From assembly GCA_001632425.1 (NCBI GenBank), contig KV425559.1, positions 1 to 64,000 on the forward strand: DNA of 64,000 nt, written 5' to 3'. The DNA is from Neolentinus lepideus HHB14362 ss-1. Lineage: Eukaryota > Basidiomycota > Agaricomycetes > Gloeophyllales > Gloeophyllaceae. The translations under genes were made by a program, and so were the position numbers. Positions 1 through 11,110 of the stretch are shown piece after piece. The notes beneath the pieces were generated by a model that worked only from the letters and a program-made list of their open reading frames with translations, was not told the DNA's origin and did no database searches. Every line of letters starts with the position of its first letter. Position 1 is the first letter of the stretch.

Positions 1-1087
1 TTAATGGACATAAAGACCCCAAATATCCGATACTCACTTTGTCGAAGTACATCTTCTTCCCATTTCTGTGTTCAATAAACCAATCAAGGTCGTTCAACAC
101 CAGCGGCCATGTGTTCTTCACTACAAGAACTTTAGTTTCGAGTCACACAATTATACCAGTAGGAAAGACGGACCAGTGCTAGCGTTCTGCGAGAAGAACG
201 GCAACATGTGAATATTAATGAACTCGACCGCATCGAGCACATCCTGCGCGCCCCCACGTTCCTGATAGCCGTATGCGAGCTCGCTAACTGTAACCGGAAT
301 ATTCAAGCTGCTCAGATTCTGCTTTGCCTGGATAACCTGCTGCGTTAGCTGTTGGTGGAGCAGGACGTTGTCGTAGAGTGGTTCCGAGCCGAATTACACG
401 CCACGCGTGACGAATTTGGCTAGAGGATTGGAGTAGAAGGCGGCAAAGAGAGTGCCACGTCGAGATATCCAGATGTCTGAACCGTCGAAGCCGAACTGGG
501 TGATGCCCAAGGTTAGTAAGTCCGAGTAGTCCAGGAAATATAGGCATAAGTGACTTACCCAGACAAGTGCGTGGACACCGAGGGAGTTCTCCCAAGCAGC
601 GACGACGATATCATCGCTGCAAAGGTCACACGTTGTCACCTGTAACAGGTTGTGTGTATGGAACACGATTGCCTTCTCGATCGCAAGCATCACGCAGACG
701 GATGTATCGGGAATTGAAGTGGTACCGTATATCTCGAAACTCCTCGATGAGGCGCTCTCGGATTTGACCTGTGGACGGCGAGGTGAAGTCACGCTGTACT
801 GCTCGTCATTGATGGATTACAATCGGTCACTTCATAACTGAACCCAACGAAGGCGTACTTCGTTGCAGGATCGCACCACCAGTGCGTATTGTCCGGTGGC
901 GGCACAAGAGGTTTGGGGAATCCAAGCGCAGGAAAACATAACGGGGCAGGAGGTCCTCCAGAGTCTTGACGTCCTTCAAGATCCCTGAGCGACAGTGCAT
1001 GGTCCGGGTTATCCACTGGAATAGCATAAACCAATTCGGCGAAAAGAGCGCGACAGAGTAACCAAGGGTGTGAAACAATAACCTCAT
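1..1087 (-). pseudogene. GH17 beta-1,3-glucanase, broken copy running off the window edge
   Basis: This is a degraded copy of the GH17 gene at 30385-31800, read on the minus strand with the same exon order. After the signal-peptide start, one base is missing relative to the right copy (about 1040), which shifts the frame in exon 1. In exon 4 the Gln codon just before the FGSEPLYD proton-donor motif has become TAA (about 393-395). At the end of exon 5 (about 42-50) the catalytic nucleophile codon before the donor site reads AAA (Lys) instead of GAA (Glu). The remaining exons continue beyond base 1. Its exon-3 donor is a normal GT, unlike the right copy. Three independent inactivating changes make it a pseudogene. 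The family assignment rests on recognisable GH17 motifs, the pseudogene call on direct comparison with the right copy. Confidence 0.85.
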
Positions 1088-1745
1088 CTTGGGGACGACC
1101 GGAGGTAGGATGGGAGGGCTAGCGTTGATCAACAGCGAGGTTCAGCATCCAGCTATAAGTACTTCGATACTTTAGAGGGAGATAGAGAGGAAGCAAACCA
1201 GAAGCGAAATAAGAAGTCCAGAAAACGAGGACAGGCGATCGATTGGAGACATAGGCTGATAAATAGCAGACAGTACTGGTCTGAACCTAAAGATGGCTGA
1301 TATCAGGGGAAAGGCGAACTTCTCTGGCTTCCTCTCCCATGGACCGATGACAGTCACTTGTTGCAAAAAATATCAAGGCTTCGAGAGATACCGCATGCTA
1401 TGGCTTAATGGCCGTACCTAATTTCCCTACAGAGGGTGGCTGAGCGTTGCCTGAGCAGATGCCGTACTTGGTTCGAGACCAAAATCATCTTGAAAGGGTT
1501 CAGCTGAGGTGCAACCGCGCGGAGACCATTTTCGGTCGCTTTTCTTCAAATTTGGCTCCGATACCGAAGGGATTGAAGGAATGAGAGAATAAGTACTTGG
1601 ATGCCCGAGTTCCATGGTGTTTTGACTTCGTCTAGTCAAACTGATCGAGATCCGACGCTGCCAGAACGAGCAGGCTCTTTGTTTGGATATACTTGTTTTT
1701 GTGGCGTTTGAGCGCGTGCCACAGGTCCAGTCCATATGGTAAAGG
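1088..1745 (-). repeat. Duplicated 5' flank of the GH17 gene
   Basis: This stretch matches 29650-30384 in inverted orientation. It includes a TATA-like CTATTTATC, and the right copy carries about 50 extra bases near 30120-30170. No intact gene is visible in either copy. A short conserved reading WHALKRHKNKYIQTK near 1690-1735 may be an old gene remnant, but I do not recognise it. The homology ends near 1745, where the flank meets the 3' flank of family member A. Confidence 0.7.
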
Positions 1746-2068
1746 TCAGATACACGCCTTTATTGTTGGCAAGTACAACAGAATCTCCTTTACACTAACT
1801 GATGATACTAACTTGAAGCTCAAGTATAGTATCGTTGTCAGCTTCATAAGGCATTGGGTATAAAGATACGTCAGAAGATTATCATTGACACAGACAGCGG
1901 AAGGAGGGTATCAAATCCTGGATGAAGTACAACAACATCAACAACATAATAGAGCCGGGAAAAGAACCGAGGACAGGACCGAGACGAGAATGGCATAACG
2001 AAACAGATAAAGAAGAGAACGATAGGTGTATGATACGGATGAAAGAGGTGAGAACGATACCGTCGCAT
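1746..2068 (-). other. 3' flank of family member A with poly(A)-type signal
   Basis: This is homologous to the sequence after members E and F (34480-34830 and 38478-38830). It includes the shared TTGCCAACAATAAAGGCG near its distal end, where AATAAA is a plausible polyadenylation signal. No gene is seen. The TCACGTGA element found about 430 bp downstream of E and F is missing here because the homology stops at about 1745. Confidence 0.6.
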
Positions 2069-3899
2069 TCACTTCAACTCGGTAGACGACGCAGCAGCGA
2101 CCGCAGCCTTCTTCCTAGTAGTGGATCTCCCTTTCGGAGCTTGCGCAGCGTTCTCAACAGCCTCGATTGCATTTTGTGATCTTCGGCGAGTTCGGGTTGT
2201 CCTCCTGGTGGTTGGACCAAGTGCGGGTGACGGGGCCCTCTTCGCCTCCTGGGCAGACGGCCCAGGTCCAGACGCCGCATTCTCAGGTTCGACTGGCACC
2301 ACCATTACTTCCTTGGCTATCGTGGACGTCTTACGGATGCCGGTCTTGGGGCGTATAGGTTTAGCCTCTTCAACACCTTGTGCAATGTCGACAACAGCAA
2401 TGGTTTTCTCCTTTTCCTTGCTTCTCGACATAGATTTGGAACTGGACTTGCTTTTGCCTTTGGTGTTCTTAGGCTCTTGCTCGTCGGGTTTGAGCTTGTT
2501 GGATTTGGGCTTGCTGGCCTTGACGTTCTCTGATTCGGGCACCTCCAGGATAGCACCAAGCACCTTTGTATCAGCCCTAACATTCGATATCCAATTGGCG
2601 ACGGACTTCGCATCGACATTGTCAGCAGGGCCGGTGAGCAGCTTCTTCGGCGCCAGTCGTCCGCGAGCGACGGCAGTCGCATTGCTGCCAGAGACACTAA
2701 CGGCGGTACTCGAGCCTGAGGCATTCGTCTCTGACGAGTTGTCGACCTTGAAGCTCTGCAGAATCTTTGCAGCTTCGAGGTCAGCAGTGTCTGAGGCGGC
2801 GGCAGCGGGCGCGTTCCGGACAACTGACGGCTCCTCGATATCGGCCTCAGCGGCTGCAGTCTTCTTCGCGCGCATACGCGCACTGAAACGAACAGCCTTC
2901 TGCATGTCCTCGGCAATGTCAATTGTGTTGTTTTCGTCAGAACTAACAAGATGTTCCGTAGCATCGTCGTCCATGGCAGCGTCCTTCACTGGCTCTTCCG
3001 TCTTCTTATGCTTCTTCGGTTGCGTAAGCTTGAACCTGCGACATCGCTTCTTTGAAATAGGAACTAACCTAGGACCCGCCTCCATGTTTGGGTCGGCGTC
3101 ATCTACAACTTCTTCTATCTCGTCCAACTTCCGTTTTGACACTCTCGCTGGGCCAGTCCTCTTGGCCCTCGCTTTGGGTAGGAGCCAGTCCGCTTCTGGG
3201 ACTTTGTCAGCCCAGTTGCTGTGGTTGCCGCGTACTCTGGACTCCAAGCCATCGTCGAAATAGATGCCACCAAAGATGCTGCGCTTCACTGGAAGAGTTC
3301 ATATTATTATCGATTGAGCCGCAGGTGCAAAAGCAAGACGTACCATGGAGCTCCGCGTTTATTATTATTTCGGACTCTTTCCAGCATCTAGCATTGAAGA
3401 ACATCCACCACGCTGGGTCGTCTGGATAAGGCTCCTTGCATATGGCAGCCAAGGCGTAGACTCTTGGGTCTGAGGGGATTGGAAAAGTGTTGAGGTTAGA
3501 AGCGTTAAGGTCGTCCGCCTGCACGCTGGCTCCATAGCTCTTCTTAACTTGGCTAATATAGTGATGGACGAGGGGGTGATTTCTGGTCCATCTACCATCT
3601 GACAGGACTCCAGGCGATACCTCATTCCAAGAGTCACTGCGTGTCTGGCCAGACAATTGGACTTGCTGTGGGCGTTGCCTATCATGGCTTGCCGCTTCTG
3701 TGTTTGTAACAGAGCTTGGTTGTATAATTTCAGGCCGCGGTGGAGGGTAGTAGTTCACCTCTCGCTCGTTGGATATGGGAAACTCGCGCTTCGATTCCTC
3801 CTCGACACCCCATGGCTCAGACTGGATCTCCACGCTAGAGGAATTACAACTCATGCTGTAGCTCATTGAGGTGCTGTTGTTTTGACGAAAATAGTTCAT
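2069..3899 (-). CDS. DGRWT-AIEAAE family protein, member A
   Basis: There are two exons, 3899-3344 and 3288-2069, giving 591 aa. The phase-1 intron has a GTACGT donor and a CAG acceptor and is placed exactly as in E and F. Residues about 94-186 form the family's N-domain: DGRWTRNHPLV, then DPRVYALAAI, then DPAWWMFFNAR. Exon 2 opens with VKRSIFGGIYFDDGLES and becomes a disordered Lys/Arg/Ala/Ser-rich tail. The tail contains basic clusters that could act as nuclear localisation signals and ends with an AIEA(V/A)ENAAQAP motif followed by RSTTRKK. No known enzyme motif is visible. It sits downstream of an orphan/SNF2 relic and upstream of a broken GH17 copy, all on the minus strand. Function is unknown; a nuclear, perhaps nucleic-acid-associated role is inferred from composition only. 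The reading frame is fully open, unlike its close relative E. Confidence 0.8.
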
Positions 3900-4363
3900 A
3901 GTTGATGTGGTGTGGCAGGTGTGGCAGACGCCCTACGTGATCTGGAGTGGAGGCAGAGTCTTGGAGATAGAGTGCTGCCTGGATAAGGGCGTATATAGCA
4001 GTGTGTAAGCAAGATATGACATGCAGAAGTGCCGCTGATGAGATGTCGAGGCAGTGAAGAGAGGAGAGCAGGGAGGCGAGCCTTTAATGCAGGCGGGAAC
4101 AGTGGGAAAATGCCACTGATTTCGCCTGAAGCGGTAATCAGAACATGCCACAATCCCTTTGACAGCTCTAATGACTGGTTTACTGGTGTATTGGCACCAT
4201 AATATCCTCGCTACATAATGTGATTTGCCTAAGCCACGCTTTTTACTGGCGGTGTGGACAGCTGTGGGCGACAGTGTATGCAGTAGATCGATGATCGTGT
4301 CTCAATGTCCCTGGACACCGAAGCACGCTGTGCTCGGCAGGGCACGGAGTCGTAAGTTTGGAC
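3900..4363 (-). promoter_or_regulatory. Promoter region of member A
   Basis: A TATATA box lies at 3992-3997, about 95 bp before the ATG and at the same distance as in member F. Further upstream are the shared blocks CCTTTAATGCA (4081-4091) and GGTAATCAGAACATGCCACA (about 4133-4152). The family element GTGGACAGCTGTGGGCG is at 4254-4270. All these blocks recur upstream of E and F. Confidence 0.6.
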
Positions 4364-6300
4364 TCATAAAATATTCTCGTGTTGCCTCAAAGTGTTCAGT
4401 AAGTACGGTAGACACAGCTCTACCTCTTGGAGAGTCTCGATCCACACCATCTGGTGGCCGTGATACGCACGAGTCTCCTCATTATGCATGGGGCAGCAGA
4501 TTTGCAGAAAAGTGAGGACTGATACCGAGATCCTATATCTTGGTGCATAGACCAAGCCATTTACAGGCTCAAGACTCACTCGAGGTGAGTTTATCTGAAT
4601 GGTGCATTAGCGCATAGCAAAGAAGATAGAGAAGCATATAATTTACGATTGGAGTCCCGCTGAGCACCCAGCGATGGTGCGCGCTCAGACCACAAACCGC
4701 TTTTGCCATTTTGGTGCGAGGGTTGCGAATATTGTGCAATTCATCCAGAATGATCCCCTGTAAACGGCATCAGACGATTGACAAAGCAGCCTGACAAGTC
4801 ATCTCACCTTCCACGAAACATTAAATAACCCATTCTCCGACCGCTTCCGCTTCTGATCAGTCACCTCGGCGACCCAGACTCAGCGTGCTCCTTTGTTACG
4901 ACTTGGTTAACAGTAACAACCACATCGAACTGTCTCGGCTGGTCCGACGTAATTGAGCGCCATAGTAGACGTAGTACGTCAGAGCGCCTTCGACGACATG
5001 GTCTTGAATTTGCTTCTCCCAGTTGGACAGAACGAATAGTGGGACAACTGAGTGTAATTATCAATTTGCTGATCAATGAACCAGATGGTACATCACACTC
5101 ACTTATCAAAGTGGTCTTGGAGTATTTGAAAGGAAAACCCTGTCTCATGCGGAGAATCGCGATGGCATTCCGACAGCATGAGGTACACGGGTTTGAGTTC
5201 GTGCTCGGGCACCCAGCGGAAGTCAGAACTGCAAAGCGCATACGTTATTAGCATCAAACGGAATGCTCGGATGGATAATGAGTGGCACACCGTCAATCAT
5301 GGCGGTGTTGACGACGAGCGCGGCTGCGGGGTTACCGCGCATGCGGTAGTCCCGCCGACGATCATTCAGCTCTCGCGTCCGCACTGCGCCGTCTTGAGCA
5401 GCGCCACGACGGGATGTGGGTCGTTGCTGAGCGTATTGAGGCCTAAGCTGATGCGCTCGCCGTGCAGAGCGAGGGTCATATGCGCGTTGGGTGAGTGGGG
5501 GGAGGAAGGTGGACGGGTAAGGTGGACGGGTAAGGTGGACGGGGATGGTCGGGGAGATGAGTGGACGAGGAAGGAAAGATGATGTCCGTCATGTTCGGTT
5601 AGCGTCGTTCTCCTTCTGGTCTTCCTGGCTCGACGGCGGAGGGAGTCTCTGTCTTGTGTACGTTGGAAGAGTCCGGTGGCAACGAACCATCCAGCCTCGA
5701 GTGCCCCGCCCCGTGCGTCACCTTGTTCCCCATCCGAATCTTATGTATCACCCCGCCTCTTCTCGTCCGCTTCCTCGCAGGACCAACAGACGACTCGCGC
5801 GACGAAACTGGCGACGAGGGCCGGGAAGACGCATAGAATGAATCGATAGGATCTTCGCAACTTGACGGCGCACATGGTGCACATGTGGCGCACCCTCCAG
5901 GCTGTTGAATGTACTTTCGGGAGCGCGGTGCCATTGAGCGACAGCGCTCGATGAGCTGTGGCACCATAGATAAAGCGTGCACGCTGAGGTGGTGATGCAG
6001 TTTGCCGAGTGCGCGGGCATTGGCGACGCTGGATTTGTGCGCGAACTCGAGGAAGTAGCGCTGTTGTGGGTTTTTATCGCTTTTCCATGGGTATATGCTA
6101 CGGCTGGGTGATGGTAAGCGAGAGTAAAAGCACAGACGAGACGGCGTACATTTCGCCGCACTGAGAGAAGAGGTCGCGGATTTCCTAGATGGATCTGTTG
6201 CAGTCGATGTCAATGAAGCGACTTACCCAGTCCGAGGATGTGTCGCTACTGTTGTCCATTCCGTCGTCGTCGTCGTCGGCACTTGCAGTGTCTGGAGGCA
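4364..6300 (-). pseudogene. Chimeric relic I: orphan gene 5' part joined to SNF2 helicase fragment
   Basis: Read on the minus strand, 6280-5160 contains exon-like pieces of one unidentified gene: an acidic DDDDD stretch (a GTC/GAC trinucleotide run at about 6261-6277), FLEFAHKSSVANARALGK, THGAGHSRL, NDPHPVVALLKTAQCGRES and KPVYLMLSECHRD. From about 5150 it changes to SNF2/Rad5-type helicase sequence: SKTTLI, an intron, VLSNWEKQIQDHVVEGALTY, then out-of-frame FDVVVTVNQVVTKEH and LQICCPMHNEE near 4480-4510. Stops and frameshifts interrupt it. Helicase motif I (GKT) is absent because that part is replaced by the orphan sequence. The SNF2 homology ends where the member A promoter begins. The same chimera occurs at 11111-13290, so fusion came before duplication. 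Confidence 0.65.
5508..5543. repeat. 13-bp minisatellite, about 2.8 copies
   Basis: The unit GGTGGACGGGTAA is repeated at 5508-5520 and 5521-5533, followed by a partial copy at 5534-5543. It lies inside the orphan-gene part of chimeric relic I. Confidence 0.9.
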
Positions 6301-7025
6301 GTTGGCGAGGAAGAGTGGTTAATATATATGAAGTGGACCTCCATAGGCGCATACGGCATGTAGGAAAAGGCAGTTGACTGAGGAATTGATGGTTTGACGT
6401 GCGTTAGCGGACGAGGCTTCGAGAAGGCATTGAAGATCATGATTGCAGATTACCTGCCGCTTTTGCTGTCAGTACCTCCAGGGTTCATAATGTTCATGGC
6501 ATGACACGAATGAATTCTGTGAATTGTAGCAGGGAAAACAGTTGAGTTGGACATTGAAAAAGGCGCTAAAAGTTCGGAACGCGTTCGAAAGTCTGTAGAG
6601 GAACATGAACGGTTCTCGCAAACTTTATGATAGGTAAGATATCAGGAGCGAAGACACGTCAGCATCACAGGCCGACATTGAGTAGATTTGCCGCATCCGT
6701 GCCTACATAAAATGATATCTGCACTGTTCATGTTGCACATTGATTCGAGGTCACGCTGTATAGGACATGTCCAACATATCATGCCATGTCTGCAAATCCA
6801 TCGGCATCAAACATACCAATATCAAAAGGATGCACGTCGGACCCTGTCAGTGGCGGCGGTACCGACTTACATACAATACAGACGGCAAATCATGGCAACG
6901 AGAATGGTCAAGGTGGACACGGGGAAAAGGAAAGAGAATGGGTTGGTCAACAGTGTCCCTTACCTACAGATGTGTGGCGTTGTATTACATCAACACCACC
7001 CCAGGAGAGTAGAGCTTCATAATTG
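6301..7025. other. No gene recognised; carries one half of a direct repeat
   Basis: Only short unsupported ORFs are present. A segment at about 6935-7010, with GGCGTTGTATTACATCAACA, recurs at about 7308-7385. Confidence 0.5.
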
Positions 7026-7310
7026 AGCCTTGGATAACTGAATGAGTGAATAGGCCAAGCCACCGGGCAGTTAATGGCAGAACAACTTCGGTAAGGTTAA
7101 TTATGCGAGGTCGGCAATGTAGGAAGGGTCCAGTCGTCGTGCAGCAAGCAATCAAGATAGGAAGGTCGTTGGAGACACTATGGAGGTAGTGGACGAAGAT
7201 TATACGCTGCGATAGTGTTCAAGTTAGTCTATTGGAAAAGTCAACATCATGCGCCGAACATCGACTGCGTACCTCAAAAATGAAGAGGCTAGCGAACGGT
7301 AGGGCATACG
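7026..7310 (-). repeat. Orphaned copy of the TEN1-upstream flank
   Basis: This stretch is clearly homologous to 20115-20400, which lies upstream of the TEN1 relic in unit D. Shared pieces include AAGATTATACGCT and CATCATGCGCCGAAC. No TEN1 coding remnant is left here. It appears to be the edge of a further copy of the duplicated unit. Confidence 0.65.
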
Positions 7311-7439
7311 TTGGTTAGTAGTGTCCCTCACTGGCACCCACGGATGTGAGGCGTTGTATTACATCAACACAACCCCATGAGAACGAGAGCAGGCAGGACT
7401 TGACAGAGAACAAATGGCACGAGTCGGCATGACAGTTCT

Positions 7440-8101
7440 CAGTATACTGGCAACGACGGACACTGGAGATGTAGGCCGTCCGACAAAGGCTTCATAAATG
7501 ATGCTAGAGCCGAATCCACTTCGAAGAGATACATATCTTGAGGTTTCATCAAGCGGCGATTAAGACGACAGAGGGATGCGCTGTCACCAACAAGTGTCAC
7601 GATCACGTGACTCTTTAGGCACATGATCTCCGCGACGACGCGCCGCTGGTCGAAGACGCGTTCATATTGTGAACCTCGATTCTTTGAGACATTTCACGCT
7701 TTTATATAGACACTGTAATTTTAAAGACACAGAGTTCTGCTAGCAAGTAAACATCTATCCTACAAGAGTGACAAACGAAGCTTCGATACAGAAACGTACA
7801 AACGACACCTGGAAGCACAATGCAAAGATACAACAGACGATGTTTAGTAAAAATGCACTTGGGGGGTATCTAATACAGGCATGAATATAAATGCAGTACA
7901 ACAACGACAATGGACAGCAATGCGAAGGCACGAGTACAATGCAGTACAACAACATCACAGCAACCGAATCTCGGTATAAATGCAATACAACATCAGTAAA
8001 CGATAGCAATGCAACTAGGATAGCAAAACAAATAAAAGGATAAGATAGGCATAGCGATATGAATAAAAAACAAGTGCAAGTGAAGACATTACCGCACGTA
8101 T
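7440..8101 (-). other. 3' flank of member B with E-box and MCB-like element
   Basis: This stretch is homologous to the 3' flanks of C (13290-13766) and D (16890-17815). It contains TCACGTGA at 7603-7610 and ACGCGT at 7656-7661. Near the stop codon, AT-rich sequence is full of ATAAATGCAGTACAACA-like phrases. No gene is seen; the 116-aa ORF in this interval lies in the AT-rich flank and is not conserved between copies. Confidence 0.6.
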
Positions 8102-10221
8102 TCACTTCGATGACTTAGCAGTAGCAGCAATCGCGACCTTCTTACTACCGGACCTCCTCTTCGCCGCTAGCTGAGCAGCGCTCTCGGCAGCCTCGATTGC
8201 CTTTCTGCTCTTCTGGCGCGTCCTCCGACTCCTCTCAGGGGCTGGCTTGGGTGTGGGCTCCTCCTCAGGGTTGGATGCCTCCTCAGGTCTGGCAGCCTCC
8301 TCCTTCTTCGTGGGAGGCATGGTCTCCAGATTGTCCTGGGACCGAGCTGCGCTGGCTTCTTGGCTGACTGTCACTACATCCTTACCCGTCTGCCTCTCCT
8401 CGCGTTCGGCGGCCTCATCCTTTGCAGCGGCTTTGCGAGGGCGCCTCGCGGGAGGGACGGCTTCCAAATCTTCCTGGGTCTGGGACGCACTGGCTTCTGC
8501 GCTGGTTTTTGCCGGAACCTTGATCTTGATAGTCAGCTGCGTACTCGCAGTGGCTTTGCGAGCCCGTCTAGTGCGAGGGATAGCCTCCAAATCGTTCTCG
8601 GTCTGAGCAGCACTGGCTTCTGCGCTGCATTCCGCCGCACCTTTGCCCTTGAGATTCGACTTCGTACTTGTCGCGGCCTTGCTACCGCGTCTCGCGAGAG
8701 GTATGGCCTCCAAATCATCCTGAGTCGGGACAACGCTGTCTTCAGTGCTGCCTTTCGCCGCGCCCTTGCCCTTGGTACTCTTTCTCTTCTTCCCGCCTTC
8801 AATCGCAACAGGCTCTTGCTCTTCCTCAATGGTCTCCAGCTCCCCAGGCGCCTTAAGACCCGAGACCCAATTCGTAGTCGACTGTTGTTTGTCGACCTTG
8901 CCCGCGGGCCTGCGCCGTGCTCGACGGGGCTTGGACGCGACGGCCGTCGACTCAGTCCCAGAGACGCCTGGAACTGCAGTGCTGGAGCCCGACGCGGTGG
9001 CCACAGATGGCCTGTCGACCTTCAGCGCGGGTGCAAGGGATCCGTCCTCGACAGCAGGCAGTACTTCTACTGCCTGAGCTTTCTTCGCTCGTAAGCGAGC
9101 GGATATCCTAGAAGGGTTTGCGACCTTGAGCGTCTTGGGCTCATGATTGGACGCGTCCTCGACGACAGGGAGTGCTGCGGCGTCTGCAGCGTTCTTTGGC
9201 ACAGACAGCCCGAAGGGATTCACGGCCTCTGTCGCGGCCTCCAGTGGTGCAGGCTCTTCGTCGATGATGTCAATGGTTTCATCGTCGTCTTCACCAGCCG
9301 CGAGATCGTCGGGAGAATTGACCGCCTTCCTTGCAGCCTTGCGCTTCTTCTTCAGCGTCAGCCTAGGGCCATTCCTCCTCCTCTTCTTCGGTTGACTGGA
9401 TAGACCGTTTTCTTCTCGCGATGCCTCCATCTCGTCACGCTTACGCTTCATGGCACATTCTTCCTGCTGTTCAAGATCCTTGAGGGCCTTCACCTGCGGC
9501 GTCAACCAGTCTCCTGGGACCGTAAACCGCATGCTCTGGTGTCCTTCATTGATCATCGAGTCTAGGTCCTCCTCAACATAATCCACGCTGATACTTTGCG
9601 AAACTAGAGTAGTACATGTTATTGGAGACGGCTAGGACCGGATGTATGGAAGGAGTACTTACTGCGAAGCTCCATTTCGATCACTCTCTTTGTCATCTCC
9701 TTCTGTCTCGTGTTAAACAAGGCCCACCACACCGGCCAATTGTAGTGAGCTTGCATCCGGAGAGCGACCAAGGCATACGTCCGCAGGTCCTCAGGCGGTG
9801 GGCAGGAGTCGAGCAGGTTAATAGACAAACTGAACCCGTGCTCTTTCTTAGTCCTGTTTATGTAGTCCATCACCGATGGGTGGTTTACCGTCCACCTGCC
9901 GTCTCGCAGGACTCCCTGAGAGACCTCGTCCGAAAAGCCGTCCTGTGCGGGGTGGCGCGACGACCCGGCCACTGAGTCACCCCAGAGAGCTGTTCGAACT
10001 GCTTGCTGGACGTAAAAAGCGTTCCTTTTGGCAACTGGAGCCATTTCTTTGTCTTGTGCGGCACGTACGCTTGGTTGTGCATCCCGCGGAGGGGGTATTT
10101 CATCCGGCATAGACGTCCGTTCATAAGATTCCGGAAAGACATTGACCGGAACACCGTCCACGCCCCATGGCTCGTTTCTTGTCGTCAAAGTAGTAGAGTT
10201 ATAGTAGGTTGAAGACGCCAT
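8102..10221 (-). CDS. DGRWT-AIEAAE family protein, member B
   Basis: There are two exons, 10221-9663 and 9603-8102, giving 686 aa, the longest member. The acceptor at 9604 was chosen because it preserves frame and matches member C. The N-domain (residues about 97-186) has DGRWTVNHPSVMDYI, PPEDLRTYALVAL and PVWWALFNTR. Exon 2 begins ISVDYVEEDLDSMI and then has a basic cluster, KKRRRNGPRLTLKKKRKAARK. It continues with about four tandem repeats of roughly 33 aa (ASAxQTxxDLEAxPxxRRxxKAA, nt about 8300-8760) and ends RKAIEAAESAAQLAAKRRSG. The reading frame is intact. The upstream neighbour is chimeric helicase relic II; a TEN1 copy is missing here, unlike units C and D. Function is unknown, with predicted nuclear location only from basic clusters. 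Confidence 0.8.
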
Positions 10222-11110
10222 TGTCTATGTAAGATTTTGGGATGATATAATAACAGTTGTAACTTGTGGCCGATGCTGTGGCTTGAGAGTCGCGCGACGT
10301 GTAGACAGTGTCTCGATGCTAGAATATCGTGTGGATAGAAGTATAGAAGTGTGGAAGAGGGAGATAATATACAGGGGGACGCCGGCGAGATGTGGGAGCA
10401 GTAAAGGGAGGGGAATACGCGGGCGAGCCTTTAATGCACTCGCGAACTGTGGGAAAGAAGCATGCCCCAAAGCGCTAATCAAACCTTGCCACAATTCCTT
10501 TGTCCGTCGTCCAGCCTGCTACGGGCCAGAAACCACTCTAATCAGCGAGAAATTAGGGTCTTCATATCATACTTTAATACCCTCACGATGTATGAGGTGG
10601 ATTTGGTCTTTGAGAATGAGTTGTGGACAGCTGTGGGCGCACACGGAAGCAGCTCCACAAGATCTTGGACCCGGGACACTTTAAACTTCATTAGAAACTC
10701 CGATGGGACTTAAATAACTATCCAAGTTCGTGAAAGAGAAAGAACGTACATACCATGTCGCAGAATGTACCATGTCTATGGTTCAATATTGTCATATAGA
10801 TTAAATAAAGTGTGTGTCCTTCCGCAAAGCCTTTCCTCCACCAATCTATCCCCAATCTGTCCCGTAAGTCGTCAATATCAGCGGACGAGAAGAGGTCTCA
10901 GTGCAGCAGACCTTATCCAGAAAGATCGTGAACCAGGAGAACAGGAGAGAGTTCATTCTCATAGTGATCTTCGTCTCTACCGACAGAAGCTTGTGCAGAG
11001 TTGGTGAATGGCGGCATTTCCACCAAGTCTCCTATGGTTATTGGACGACGATCCTGACAAGTGGTTCGGAGGGTGTCAATATCGAACAGCGAAGAGAATT
11101 TGGCATGAAC
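10222..11110 (-). promoter_or_regulatory. Promoter of member B and junction with the helicase relic
   Basis: The first 600 bases upstream match those of member C almost base for base. They include CCTTTAATGCACTCGCGAAC (about 10428-10447), CTAATCAAACCTTGCCACAA (about 10472-10491), and the family element GTGGACAGCTGTGGGCG at 10623-10639, 402 bp before the ATG. Homology to unit C ends near 10830. Beyond that no gene is recognised until the RING end of relic II. Confidence 0.6.

Noticed and set aside
1465..1485. GGTTCGAGACC resembling a tRNA B box
   Set aside because: It is part of the duplicated GH17 flank, and no A box or cloverleaf stems are present.
2121..3263. 380-aa ORF on the plus strand opposite member A
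   Set aside because: It begins with GTG, is a Ser/Ala-rich shadow of the real exon 2, and the matching antisense ORF in F has a different extent.
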